The notes below the pieces were generated by a model. That model did not search any database. It was not told the origin of the DNA and saw only the letters and a program-made list of their open reading frames with translations. Of a DNA stretch of 64,000 bases, positions 47,178 through 59,509 are shown piece by piece. Location: positions 1-64,000 of the forward strand of contig JBEWZL010000089.1 of assembly GCA_045837725.1 (NCBI GenBank). Reading direction: 5' to 3'. Source of the DNA: Vermamoeba vermiformis. Its lineage: Eukaryota > Tubulinea > Echinamoebida. Each line of letters opens with the position of its first letter. The first letter of the stretch is position 1. A program made the translations under genes and the position numbers.

Positions 47178-49142
47178 TTATTCGAATTTCTCGAGTTCCA
47201 AATCGATGAATGCAAAGTACATCTCGTTGTATCTGTTCCACTCGTCTTCTACGAAAGTGTTCGGATCTGGCACTACTGGTGGTCCTCCTTGACCGAATCT
47301 AATACAAATAAGCAATCACACTATACACCATACTTAACGCATTTAGATTACCTGAACCGCATCTCTTCATCGCGCCTCTCTTGCTCTAACTTCTGATAAA
47401 AGAATCTCTCTGCGTCAGCGCCAAAGTACTTGGGTCCGTAGCCACCAAACAACAAAAACACGCGCTTGTTCAACTCAACTTCAGCATCAGCACCCTTCTG
47501 CTCGAGATAATATTTGCACGGATTGTATTCTAACAACTCTGCTGAGCAACATGCGCGAGGATTAGGCACTTTCTTGCCTGCGTGTTGTGTTAGGACTGCT
47601 CTGTCAATGCAAGCAGCACGTACCCACTGACTTGCATTTGAACCACGTCCACGTCTTCAAATCGAGTTTGTACATGTGTTCGAGGAATGTCTCGCCGTCG
47701 TGACCGCCGAAGCACCACAGCGCTAATGAAGGACACGTTAGTTGTCTCAGCACCGCGACAGAAAGTGACAGTTCAACACTACCTTCAGGCGTGTAACAGA
47801 CTGCTTGACCTTGTGCTGGCAATGGTCGTTCACCTGTTGTTACAGTACGGCTCCAAGTGTGCGTCTTGAAGTTGAACTTGTCAATCTGTCATACAATTTG
47901 ACACGTGTCAGTCACCGTTCTGCACCACTCACTACACGTGTAACGTACCTCGTTAAAGTGCAAAAATCCAAGCTGCAAATCATATCCACCCGCACCACCG
48001 AACAACAACAGTTCATCGCCGTGAATGACAGTCGAGTGCGTGTGTCTCTTGCGCGGCACTTCACCGCGCTGATCGACAATCTCCCACAACAGTCGCGGCT
48101 CAGCTTCGAACAAGGAATGCAGCGGCAGTCGCCACATGTCGTTGAAGTGTTGTTTGTGGTCCCAGCCTCCGAACACGTACATCACTGGCAGAACAGTGAG
48201 TGCATTATTATTAATATATGAACTCGCTTATATATTACTATTGGTTGCTATACTGCTACGTACCGTCCTCATAAATCACGCAGCTGTGAGATTTGCGCCC
48301 GATCACATCACCTTCAGTCGGTACACGGCGCCATTCATTGGTCTCGAAGTTATATAAATACAATTGCTTATACACTACTTGGGGTATTCCTGTGCGCACT
48401 CCTCCGCGCCGATCTGCGTGACTTCTGCCGCCTAAAAAATCAGATCTGAGCATTTACTTTGGTTGTTGAGCGTTACGTACCGAACACAAGCATGTGATCT
48501 TTATATACTACACCTGTGTGATCACCTGACACGTGCAAGGCCTCGCCTACGGGGGTAATACGCTCCCACAGACGTAATTTTATGTCGTAGCGGTACATGC
48601 GATCGGAAGACCAGCCTGGCGTCAGATGAGCGACGAGCAGAGGATAAATCTCGATTCTGGTACGTACCTCGCGATGAACCACCATATATATACAAATAAT
48701 CCTTGTCGCCTTTAGTCCAACGGACCATGCTGTGACCGTGAAGACCTGCAGCACGTTGATTAAAAATTTGGTAATTCCAGTTATTATGATAATTTATGGC
48801 ATATTAATATATCACTATAAACAGCATTGCGGGCCTATTGGAATTGTTTGAATATTTTTTTTGAATTAAAGTCATAATTCACAAACCTTCAGGCTGAAAT
48901 TCACTTTTATATTTGATCTTCTTCCATAACAGAGGTGGGTTATAATACTTTGGTTTCTCAGGTTCAGGTTTGAGCCTAATGGTATACTCAACGACTTCTT
49001 CCGAGTCACTTTCGTTCGGACTTGAATCCTGCGGATTTCTCTCCATTCCAGCGACGGGGTCTAAAACCAACGAGTTATGGCCACCACTTGCGACAATTAA
49101 TGTTATGTTTAGCGAGGAATAGTCCTGGGATCTAGCAATCAT
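47178..49142 (-). CDS. Kelch-repeat propeller protein
   Basis: About nine exons encode roughly 500 aa, of which the bulk is kelch repeats. Blade motifs include YLYIYGGSSRG, MLVFGG, SHSCVIYEDG then MYVFGGWD, GDELLLFGGAGG, ALWCFGGHDG and VFLLFGGYGPKYFG, each with the diagnostic double Gly after a hydrophobic strand. The first ~90 residues are acidic (SDSEEVVEYTIRLKPEPEKP) and have no domain. A start at 49046 (MERNPQDSS) is an alternative to 49142. It has no BTB, F-box or Rab-binding domain, so it is a free kelch scaffold. The start lies 175 bp from the 4CXXC gene on the other strand. Confidence 0.82.
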
Positions 49143-49317
49143 TCCCGCACCTCCACGTGACTTTACTTATTTAGAAAATGTCAAAACAAACGTCATTTTT
49201 TTCTTTCTTTTGTTTGTGGTTGGAAGCTCACAAGTTATTTCCTTCGAACATTTATTGCATTCACAACGACTCGCCACTTCGAAGAGACAGCTTGAGAGCC
49301 ACATCCAGCCCCCAATC

Positions 49318-51796
49318 ATGAGTGAACAAAAAGAACACAATAACTGCTGCCATTACTGCAGAATATCGAGGTAATTATTAACTAAATCACAGTGGTGTTA
49401 TACCTTAAATTACAATGATAGATCCGTGTAGAGGGTAGTTTGGTGATGACAGGTTTAATAACTTTTCGGATTGATCGAAGCTTTCTGACCCTTTTTTAAT
49501 TATTAGAAACCGAAAGAGAAAAAAGTTCGTTCCCTATTTGCCTTGCAAGTTCTGCCCTAACGTAGGTTATAACAAAATCCGAAATTAATTAAATCCGGCG
49601 GACCGCGGTTTTTCTGCGACTGGATTTGGTTGTAAACTGTTTTGACTGATCTATGATTTTAAATAATCAGGTTTTCTGCTACAACTGCGTGGTGAATCAC
49701 TTGCATCTCAATTTCGAAGAGACACTGAACGATCCAACATTTAAATGTTTGCCCTGTCATGAAAAGTGTTGCTGCTGCAAGACAGAGTGCACCATCAATC
49801 ACCGCCACTGCTTCACTTATATCCGCACTAAGAAGAGATACGAGAAAGCAAGACAATGGAAAGAAAAGAACCGCGGTGAAGGCGATGACGGAGGTTCTAA
49901 TTCAGATGAGGACGAAGATGGCGATCTGTCTTCAGGACCAATCGGAGCTATGGGCGTAGGTCCTGTAAGTGACTTTGCATTTTATAATATCATGCGATAT
50001 AGACATTGATACTAAGGGGCTGAGAAACATTTTGTTTTTTCGCTTTCGGTTTTTTTGTGATTGACACGACTTGACAGTGTAGTTGATCCGATGTTTTGCA
50101 ATTGAATATACCGTTCCTTCTTTACTTTACGGATAATATTAATTAATCTTATCCTTTGTTTCCATGGAATTGGCCCTAATTTTCTTTGATTGCAGATAAC
50201 CACCAACAACGGCTTTTCGGCTTTCAGCCCGCAATCCGCCAACAAATTCAATGTTAACGGCGCTTCTTATGCCAATCCGATGTTGCCTGGCCCCAATCCT
50301 GACTTTTACAGCCCAACACGACCCTTGGGAATGCCGCTGCCAAACAACAATCCTAACATGCCGCCTAATGCCCCGATGTTTTATCGCGGCCCGAACGATC
50401 CATCTCTCGGTCAGCCAATGAATATGAGGTACGCAGGGTAATTTCCACCGATAATTACTTAACTTTACCATCCTCGGAATATTATGACACACTTTGCTTG
50501 CAATCTCTAATTGTGATTTTGAATCAAACAGGAGTCCCAATTCCTTTAATTACGGTGCTCCTAATGGCGGTATGCCTATGAACGGCAGTCCATTCGTGCC
50601 CGCCATCCCCAACAGCGTGCCCATGCCGAATGTCAATGGCTCGCCCAACACGCAGCCCAAAAATCCCAACAATCAGCTGAGTTCACCGCCGCAGCTTTAT
50701 AATGTGTGTAACGTGTGCTCCGTGGCGTTTCAAAATTGTACTAACATGAGACATATTTAGCCGGCACAAGGAGGTGGTTTCATGCCTTTCAGAAGACCCA
50801 TCAGTCAAACAGGATTTGACGAAGATCCCTCACCCAAACGTCTCAAAACTTCACACAACGGCAGCCCGAGTAGCAATGCTTGGCCACCACTTGTTTCGAA
50901 CATGGGAGAGTCTCATAGGTAAGCACTACTGTTCGGTATTCCGCATCTGTCTAGAAATCGACGGGAAATCTCGTAGATTTAAATTTTCATTTAAATTTAC
51001 TTAATTTGCCGTAATAACCCTCCGACGAGGTATTATCCGACCAGTAGCGGTTGTTTAATTACATCGTTCCTCTGATTTCGATCGGTTTAAGCGAGATCTT
51101 GTCGCGAGTCATTGCGTTGTGAAATCGAGCACAAAAGTTTATTGTTTGCAACTATTTAATCACACAATTTATTCTTATAGCAATGGCAATGGTCAAGGAG
51201 GTCTAATGATGCCGCCAATGTCCAACAATCCCAACAATCCCAACTTGCCGTACTTCCCGTTCCCAGGTGCCCCATTCATGAACGGACCAATGAACGGTCT
51301 CGGTGGCGGTCAAGCACAGAACAGCGGTGCCAACATCAAGTCTGACGGTGGTTCACCAGCCAACGAGAATCACGGCAATGGCTCACCTCAACTGCCAAAA
51401 CCAACGCGTCAGAATGACGCACAAAACACACCGCCCACTCAGCGCGAAGAGCTCGGCGCGTACAGATATCAGTCGATGAACCCCAACTTGCCGCCCACAC
51501 ACTTGCCGTTCTTTGGCCGTCCTTGGGATGATCACCCGACCAAGGAACAGAGCAATGGCTCGCTGTCACTGTCAGGCATATTGCACAACTCGACTGGCTC
51601 GACATCAAGTGCTGGTGAGGGCTCAGGTCCGGGCAACAAAGACAGCAAGAGCGAGATGAATGGCCACCATCCCATGATGAACGGTCACAGCTTCAGCGCG
51701 CAGTCACATCTGGCGCACCACAACGAGCTGAATGAAGCTCAGAACGGCAAAGCTAATGCACACGAAGGTCTGCACGGCGAGTTGACTGCGCTGTAA
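49318..51796 (+). CDS. 4CXXC_R1-type zinc-finger protein (CDCA7-like finger) with Asn/Pro/Gly-rich tail
   Basis: Seven phase-consistent exons (49318-49370, 49507-49561, 49671-49964, 50196-50428, 50532-50703, 50761-50918, 51181-51796) give 526 aa. Residues 8-85 hold CHYCR, then C-x2-C-x3-FCYNC, then the N..FEETLNDPTFKCLPC segment and CCCCKTEC. The spacing and the L-x-DP-x-F/W-x-C-x2-C element match the zf-4CXXC_R1 finger of CDCA7 and JMJ proteins. CDCA7 uses it to bind hemimethylated CpG and recruit HELLS. The rest is low-complexity Asn/Pro/Gly/Met, with one basic motif (PSPKRLKTSHNG). A nuclear DNA-binding role is likely; methyl-CpG binding is inference. Confidence 0.75.
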
Positions 51797-52305
51797 TCGT
51801 GTGCTGGCGGATTGTTTCTGCGCCATCACGTGCTCATGCAGCCGCAATGCCGTTCAGTGCAATTTTGCCACCTCACCTCAACACTCTTGCGAACACTAAA
51901 TTTTGTACAAAATAACGACTTAGATGATAGCACTCACCCTCTCACCCTCGACACCCCCACTCACTGCCTCAATAATAACTCAATATATATTGTGTAATAC
52001 TTCACCGCACAACCCTTCTCTCGCCCTACTCACTCGTCAAACAATAAAACCAATTTGCCATCAAGTTTGCGATGTTAGTTGATTTTAGTTGCTTGTGAGC
52101 GATTGTTCCGAGGTGAAAATTCGCTTTCATTCTGAAGAACAAAATTTACGCAAAGATTCACTGCCTTGTTTGGAAGAGACATGTGTGACACTTTTGGTTC
52201 ACTGAAAACGTACGGACTGTGGGAATATTACTTAATTGCATATCTGCAGGGATTCTGGTACGATTTCGAATCATTTATGATACAACAATGTGATATAATA
52301 CAACG
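51797..52305. other. Convergent 3' region
   Basis: This 509-bp gap holds the 3' ends of two convergent genes. It includes an AATAAA-like run near 52045 and one TTCACTGAA at 52198. I see no further gene. Confidence 0.45.
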
Positions 52306-52989
52306 TTAAACTCCTTGGCTGGGCGTATTTACATTCGAATCTGGATTCGCTGGTGTTCCCGCTGCAGAGCCAATACCGATGCCTTGCAGCAGTGGGTTAG
52401 GAGTGCTTTGTGCGGATGTATTGGGTAGTCTATTGACTGTGTTCGGTGATGTTGGTGTCAAATCCGGATTTTTCAGCGCGGATTGTTGGAGTTGCTTTAA
52501 TCTGTTCAAACTGTCTTCCCATTCCACAATCTTCGACTGGTACTTGTCAATAAGTTGATCTTTTGATTTACATTCTTGCTTCAAATCTTCAATTTCCTAA
52601 ACGCGTGTCAGATCCAAAAAAATATCTGACCCAGATCCAGATCACTTACTTTCTCAAGATTTTCGCTCGATTGATTCTGTTTGATAACGATGTATGTTTC
52701 CAATTGCTTTGCAGTGGTCAAGAATCCGTTAATATGCTTGGAGATCTCTGCAATGTAAAATATTACAAAAATATTTATAATTTTAATAGAAACGCGCTGA
52801 ATTAATTGTTCGAACCAAATCTCGATTGAAATAATTATTACGAGATTTATGCAATATCTTCGCAGCCTTTGTTGCGGCCTAGAACGTACCGTCTTTAGGG
52901 ATCGTCGTATTCTCTTGTGTGTCTTCAGTCTTAGCCATAAAATCAATGCAATCAAATAGCTCTTTATGCAGCTTATTTAATAGTTCCAT
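52306..52989 (-). CDS. Mediator subunit 28 homologue
   Basis: Three exons (52989-52890, 52747-52650, 52596-52306) give 162 aa; human MED28 is 178. The first helix MELLNKLHKELFDCIDFMAK corresponds to the LVDELESSFEACF helix. Then ISKHINGFLTTAKQLETYIV matches [20 protein letters not shown], and IEDLKQECKSKDQLIDKYQS ... WEDSLNRL matches the long C-terminal coiled coil. A Pro/Asn/Ser-rich tail is extra. MED28 is a head-module subunit of Mediator, bridging activators and Pol II. The start is 91 bp from the divergent NDUFB7 start. Confidence 0.8.
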
Positions 52990-53080
52990 AGCGTGATTAG
53001 CTGCACTGTGCTCGTTGTTGATTGACCAAAGTAAAAATGAAAAATAATTATTATTATTATCTCTTATTGACAAGCACACC

Positions 53081-53787
53081 ATGTCCCACGGTCACGGTCA
53101 CGGTCATACTAAATTATTTAAAGGTAATTATTTGCAACGAGAGGATCCACCGTAATGCAAGCACGCAACACCAACCAAAAATATCAGCTGCAGTCCAGAC
53201 GTTATAATTATGTTATAAATATTTATTTTATCAACAATAATCGATACGATAATATTGTAGAAATATTTATTCATCAGAACACGTTCAGAAATGAAATATA
53301 AAAATTAATAGATTTGGATTTACGTTCAAATCGTCCAATTAATTATTCTCTCGCGCCAATCTAACCAATATACAATAATTGTTATAAATATATTTTTTAA
53401 ATGGATGACAGTTCATTATAATTCAATTATTTATGCCATCTGTCTAACTCGCATATTTTTGTCAGATCCTTCAACAATCCCCGAAGAGGACTTGAAGTAC
53501 GTGCCCCTCGACCTGCGCAACGAATGTGCGCACTTGTTGCTGCGATTGGAGAAGTGCCGCGAAGAGAGCTTTTATCTGCCGTGGAAATGTGGCGGCAAGA
53601 AACACACTTATGATCACTGCATGCAGGCCGTGTAAGTCGCTCTAGTCTCGTTATATATACACCCCTCGGCACTGGCTATAGCACAGAGTATATGATGCAA
53701 GTCGTAGTATTAATGGCGGGTCTATTTAGGTTTGCTAAGAGATTCAAGGCGAATATGCGACCAGAAGAGCGAGCAAAATACGAATAA
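53081..53787 (+). CDS. NDUFB7, complex I accessory subunit
   Basis: Exons 53081-53123, 53466-53631 and 53730-53787 give 88 aa. The core is a twin CX9C protein: C-AHLLLRLEK-C and C-GGKKHTYDH-C, which form two disulphides in the intermembrane space after Mia40 oxidation. The sequence PLDLRNECAHLLLRLEKC ... ESFYLPWKC is typical of NDUFB7. The N-terminus is His/Gly-rich (SHGHGHGHT), which could bind metal or be a quirk. The first intron is long (342 nt) and AT-rich. Confidence 0.9.
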
Positions 53788-54024
53788 GAAATTAATAGGA
53801 CGTTAAATATATAGAGCATAGACTTCGTTACAGGGGTGTATACTTTGTTAATTTTTATAATTATTTTCGGCGCTATTCAACCTGTGAAAGTAGATCCACA
53901 GCTGTACAAAAAAAACACGATTAAAAACCCAAAATTCATAATACTACGTTCTCTATAATAGAATGCACGCTAAACATACTGTTGGAATTACTATTTACAA
54001 CTTAAAACAAGTGACGCTACAGCG

Positions 54025-55322
54025 CTATTTTAATCGCTGATCCAAGCACAGCGTCAGTTCGTCGAATCGTTTGCGAGAGGCGACGAGTTTGAGATTAGAG
54101 ATCTCGACCAGTGTTTGCACGTATTTCTCGTCCACGAGCAGCTTTCCATTGATGGCCAGCAGTGTCTCAACGCGGTGCGTGTCCACGAGTGTCACCATCA
54201 CTTTGCCGTCATTGCCCAGTGAGCGTATGGCACAGTTCTTCAAGTGATTGGCTCTGCATGGTAGAGGTGAGGGGCTGTATTAAGTGAGTGGTCAGTTAAC
54301 TCACCTCGCGTGATTCAACAGCAGTGCTGCGGACTGGATGTCACGTGCACGAATGGCAACGATTGGGGGCTCCATTTTGAACCAGATCTACAAAGTGGTC
54401 AGCCATCGATATTAACATAATATATTGAACGGTATCATAGGTCTCGGCCTTGATTATTACCTCAGTCTCTTCGTCCTCAATTCGTTCACCCAATGGATTT
54501 TTCTTTGCTTCAACTGACTGCTGGTCATCGGTTTGGTTTTGAGTCGTGTTATTGTTATTATTGCTCTCGGTATTTACATTGGTATTGCTGTTATTCAGTT
54601 CGTTAATTCTTTTCATTAGAGCGGCATACAATTCGTGATAGCTCAAATTGTCTTCGTGCGTCAAGTAGATCCATTCGACATTTAATTTCTCTTTGCCTGT
54701 AACTTCGTTCTTACTACTCTTTTGTAATACTACTATTATTCGGCCAGCACAGCTTGATGTCGTATAGTAATCGTGTTTCTTATTAATTGTCTCTGCACAT
54801 TATTGGTCAGATCTAAGGATTATCGGGAAGTGGGATTACCATTCAGTACTTACCAACAAAGTCAGCTATTTGCGGATCCAATCCACCAGCTCTAGACCTG
54901 TCGTTTTGTTGCTCTTCCAATTCCTTAGTAAGCTTTTGTTTGTCAGCGTCGAAGTTTGGATCTGCTTTCCACTCCTCTTTTGGTTTCTGTTCCTTCGGTT
55001 CCTAAATATTTTTTTCAATTAATAAATTATGATATAATATTATCGGGTCATCTTGACGAGCTTTAACGCTTAAGGTAGATTATTTACGCAATTTTTTTAT
55101 GAATATTTATTTGGATCTCAAACTAAGTTCCTCTGTATAATTTTTTACCTTTTGTTTTTTCTTTTTAGGCCGCTTTTGACCTCTTCTATATACAGTGTCG
55201 CTGTCATTATGCAGATCTGATCGAGCTTTGGTTTTGTTAGTTGCTGCATCGTCTACTTTATTGTCAGTAGTATTTATATCATCGTCAATATCAACATTGA
55301 AATTAAATGTATCTTCTTCCAT
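54025..55322 (-). CDS. TYW3, wybutosine-synthesis tRNA methyltransferase
   Basis: Five exons (55322-55149, 55001-54854, 54792-54461, 54387-54305, 54253-54025) give 321 aa. Core motifs are WKADPNFDADKQKLTKELEE, ETINKKHDYYTTSSCAGRII (the family SSCSGR loop), IWFKMEPPIVAIRARDIQSA, and CAIRSLGNDGKVMVTLVDTH. TYW3 methylates the N4 of 7-aminocarboxypropyl-demethylwyosine at position 37 of tRNA-Phe using SAM. The ~60-residue acidic/basic N-terminus (PKKKKQKV) and an Asn-rich insert are additions to the usual ~260 aa. Its substrate, tRNA-Phe(GAA), is encoded in this window at 46583. Confidence 0.9.
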
Positions 55323-55422
55323 GGTGTTTGCTTGTGTTATTTAAATTGGTGAGATCGCACAAAAAGAACTGAGCTTAAGCCCCAAACTACCCTACTTTTC
55401 AACCATTTATAGTGTTACTAAT

Positions 55423-57098
55423 CTACAGCTTAGCCTTTGGCTCTTTAGTGGTCTTTTTATTTATATTCGCGCTATCCGCGTTGAAATCGAATTGACCGCC
55501 ACGCCCTTTCTTGTCGAAGATGAATGCTTTGGCTCCTTCAGCTTGTAATGCTACAAGAAAGGTGTTAGCGACAATTATCACGTGACACTAGTGACTACGT
55601 ACTGGGCACTGCAAAGTTGAATTCTTCTTTGAGACCCAGCAACAGCGGTGTTCCTGTCATTCTCATGGCAGCATAGGCGTTGTATCGATCAGCACGGAGA
55701 CATTCCTAGTGCATATGAGAGGAGTGGCACAAATGTTAAATTTTTTTTTGAGATACGTACTTGTGGGAACTGTGACAGAACTCGAGCAATGTTCAGTGCT
55801 TCGGCGAGGCTCTATAAGCATTCATTGTAAGGGCACTACTGTCGCACACAAGTGACACTTTGACACGTTACCTGACCGTCAGCCACCACTCTGTTTGCAA
55901 AGCCAATGGCTAGTGCTTCCTGTGACACGGGTCAGTAACGCATTTTTAGCTAACAGTAAGTACGCACCTCAGCATTCACTGCACGACCAGTCAATATCAG
56001 GTCCTGTCACGCATTAGTAACGATGATTTGACAGCGTGGAGTCGAACGACGTACCAGAGCACGTGACAAGCCAATCAGGCGCGGCAGTCGGAATGTTCCG
56101 CCGTCAATCAGTGGCACGCCCCATCGTCTGCAAAACACTCCCACTGAGGCACTTTGTTCCACTGAGAACGATTAGCATTAGGGGTCGGATGTTGACAGGT
56201 GTCATAATCAAAGGTGTTATTTACTTACTGACTCGAATATCACTCCACGCAGCAATTTCAATACCACCCTATATTAACAGTAAAGATGATGCTAGAGCTA
56301 GATATCTTATTGACGTACTGCCACGGCAAATCCAGAAATAGCTGCAATGACTGGTTTGGTCAAGAACATTCTATCAGTGCCATTGTTTAGTGTAGCTCAA
56401 TGGCGAATGGAATGCATGCGCGAATGTCATACCTTGATACACCTAATGGCGCTGTATTGTCGAATATTGCCTGTTTGGAGTAGTCGTATTCAACTGGCTT
56501 GTTCTGTTCTTCGGATAATACGACCGGCGCCAGTTGATTAATGCTTAAATGTTTAATGCGTTAATCAGCGATCCATATAGTAGTTATGTTGGGCTTATTA
56601 CTTTTCTCCATCGTTCGTGGCAACGCTTCGGAGATCTGCACCGGCGCAAAAATTTCCTCCTGGTCATGAATGGTTAAAATTTCAACTCAAATAAGACCTG
56701 TGCATATTATATTACCTGTTCCTGTCAATACCGCGACTCTGGCTTCGGGATCTTTCTCGAATTGTTCAAAAGCCTTACCTGTAATTTTAACATTCATTGA
56801 TAATTCATTCGTTATATTTTATCATTTAATTGTGCCTTACTTAATGCGTCGGCTGTTTTTCTGTTAATAGCGTTCCTTTTGAGTGAGAAGTGTCAGATCT
56901 AATTTTTTGGCGGACATTGTGATAGTATTTAGAGGCAAAGACGCAGATATTGAGTATTCAAAGACATGAAAAGTGCATAATTTCATAACGAAGGTATAAT
57001 ACACATTGGGGCTGATATTGTTACCTCACATCTGGTCGTGTGATCGAAATTATCCAAATAAACTGATCCTCTTTTTTAATATCCACCAAATCTTCCAT
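55423..57098 (-). CDS. Enoyl-CoA hydratase/isomerase (crotonase) family protein
   Basis: About ten very short exons encode roughly 270 aa: MEDLVDIKKEDQFIWIISIT, then FEQFEKDPEARVAVLTGTG, NFCAGADL (oxyanion-hole strand), ISGFAVAGGIEIAAWSDIRV (second oxyanion Gly and one acidic residue), then VGVFCRRWGVPLIDGGTFRL, LILTGR and AEEALAIGFANRVV. The VFCRRWGVPLIDGGT version is common in bacterial short-chain enoyl-CoA hydratases. The exact reaction cannot be read from the motif. No clear organelle signal is visible at either end; the C-terminus is ...PKAKL, a weak peroxisomal PTS1-like AKL. Confidence 0.85.
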
Positions 57099-57394
57099 TT
57101 TTGAGTCTCTATGTTGTGTTCGTCACGAAAGAAATACAAAAATACAATCGATTTGCTCACACGGAATAAAAAAAGTCACCGAGACACGTGCTCTGATCCT
57201 TAACACCAATTTTTCTGGTGGAATATCAATTAAGCAATCCAACTAAAGCGACGGTTGGTGACTGTATGAAGAAAGTGATTTGGTGCTGGCTCTGGCTCTA
57301 GATCACACATTTTTTTCATGAGCAGATCAGTAACTCAGCAGTTACTTTTAATTGCAGCAGTTTATATATTACATCGTTATTATCGTTATCCTAT
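57099..57394. other. Intergenic region
   Basis: This spacer of 296 bp sits upstream of the crotonase gene start and downstream of the two-TM protein stop, both on the minus strand. Nothing further was recognised. Confidence 0.4.
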
Positions 57395-58429
57395 TCACAC
57401 ATTATTTGAGCCCTCTGAGCCGTTCTCCAAAGTGATGCGATTGTTTCCGATCACTTTGTCACTCAAGAACTCCTCGTAGAAGTCGAGGTCCTTGATCGAG
57501 TCCAAATAACTCACTTTGTTGCGTCCATCGCGCGGATTGATGCGTTTGATGAGCACTTCTTTGCGCCAAAACAAGTAGTTGAATTCGTGCGACACACTCG
57601 TCATGTCTTTGTACTGGATCAGCACTTGCGTACCGAATCCGCCGGGCGAGATAATCAATCGCGAGTCTGTAAAAGCCACAAATCTAGTATATAATATGAT
57701 TAATACATTATTGCTACGCTACGTAAGTGTTAAAAAAACATTCGTTACTGAGCAGATCCAGCAGCAGAGAAATTGTTGCAAAGATTGCGGCAATTCATGG
57801 AATGATTTTTGAGAATTGATTCTTACCCTTGCTTGTTCTTAAATAGACTATATATACAAACTCCTAGTGTGAGCGGAAATGTAGCAAACAATACGAAGAG
57901 ATTGCCGCCAATAGTGATCTGCTCTTGTAGAAGCAAAAATATGAGCACTGAGAACGCAGCTGTGCCTATCAGCGATGCCACGAGTGTTGCGCCATTGCCT
58001 ATATTATAGAGACTAATGTTTAGAGAATGGGGCGTTCGAATTCTGATAGATCTGGAAAATTACCGATACTTTTTCGGTAAGAATTGTATAAATTATTTTT
58101 AATTTTTATGCGCTGCGTTATATCGCGTATTATTTAATTAATAAGTTGTAGCGCTTTTACCTATTCAATTAATTTTCAATTTAACGCAAATTTCGATTTA
58201 ATCATTGGCTCATACGGTATGAATAATACTTACTGGGCCAGAACAAAGGGCGTTCGAGATGCACTATATTTTCATCTTTTTGCAGTAATTTCAGTAATTT
58301 GCCTTGAGCTGTTGGCGGCAAAGAGTTGATCAGACTCAACGTCTTAGCAGCACTTGATTGGTGACTAGGTTCATCGAATAGACTAGAACTGGATGGTCGT
58401 GATAGAGGACTATATACACTATCAGCCAT
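57395..58429 (-). CDS. Two-TM membrane protein, function unknown
   Basis: Exons 58429-58234, 57998-57827 and 57683-57395 join in phase to give 218 aa. The N-terminal ~65 residues are Ser/Pro-rich with a helix (LSLINSLPPTAQGKLLKLLQ). Two membrane segments follow (LVASLIGTAAFSVLIFLLLQ and LFVLFATFPLTLGVCIYSLF). The C-terminal ~95 residues look like a small beta-rich domain (SRLIISPGGFGTQVLIQYKD ... YLFWRKEVLIKRINP), resembling bacterial-PH-like modules behind paired TM helices. An in-frame ATG at 58447 is an alternative start. I do not recognise the family. Confidence 0.72.
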
Positions 58430-58536
58430 TTCTGTTGTGTATTTCAATCGTGCTAAAAATTAATTATTTGTTAACGATTTTTGTGACGAGCTAACACTCG
58501 TGCCGAATATTGAATTTAATATCAAAATAGTTCAGT

Positions 58537-59390
58537 ATGACTGATAAATACGACGAAGACTGGCAGGCGAACTTGTACAACTCTCTTAAGTCAGGTAGGT
58601 GTGCGATCGAGATCCGATCGCGTCAACGAAATTGAGCTGAATTAATTTTCAAAATTACCAGTTAAATTTTATAAAATCACATTACACGAGATCAAGAAGA
58701 ATAATGATACGGATCACGTTATTAATTTTTTGTTTTTAACGCTATCTTTACACCGTGCTTATCAGTATATTAATCGATCGTTATTAATGCGTTGATTAGG
58801 TGGTCCTAAGGGTCGCCGCGGAGGATTAGGTTTCGGTGGCGGAGCAGGAACAGATGTGGACGAGTGGGATCAGAGCGGTGCTGAACCACGAGCCGCACCA
58901 GCCGATGCTCATTATAAATTCGCTCCTGCACCAAAAAAAACTCCTGCCGCACCTGGTGCCAAGAAAGGTACATTAGGCCAATATCTCACACTCGGTGGTA
59001 ATATTAATGAGGAATCTTAGGATTTATTTCGTTTCATAAAGCCGGTGAAGGACCACCACCAGAGTAAGATAGCAACATTTTAATATAACGGTAGCTAATT
59101 TATACAGGCCTGAGCCCGAAGAGTCCAAACAGCGCGTTGTTTTCGACTCGTCAGACGAATCATCAATGTCATCGAGCGAAGAGAAGAAATTGAAGAAAAA
59201 AGAAAAGAAAGAGAAGAAAAAGAAAGAGAAGAAGGAGAAGAAAGAGAAGAGAAAAGAGAAAAAGAAAAAGGAGAAGAAACATAAGAAAGAAAAGAAAGAG
59301 AAGAAGAAGGACAAAAAGAAACGAAAGCGAGAAGAGCGCGATGACAGCGACGAAGAACAACCAGAAACAAAGAAACAAAAGACCGAATAG
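58537..59390 (+). CDS. Lys/Glu-rich nuclear-type protein, function unknown
   Basis: Exons 58537-58594, 58800-58967, 59021-59063 and 59108-59390 give 183 aa. The head reads DKYDEDWQANLYNSLKSGG, followed by a Gly-rich patch (GLGFGGGAG) and a Pro/Ala-rich linker. A casein-kinase-like acidic stretch (FDSSDESSMSSSEE) leads into a ~60-residue run of Lys and Glu ending KRKREERDDSDEEQ. Such tails are typical of nucleolar or splicing factors and carry nuclear localisation signals. The coding DNA of the tail is a nearly pure purine tract of ~200 nt. Confidence 0.7.
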
Positions 59391-59509
59391 GACTTGTTCA
59401 TATGAATACAAGGTGATGTAAGTAAAATCGAACGATTATTTGTAACGCTTAATGTTTTATATTATTTTCAATTACAATTGCTGCATAACAATGACTACTG
59501 CTTCGGTCT

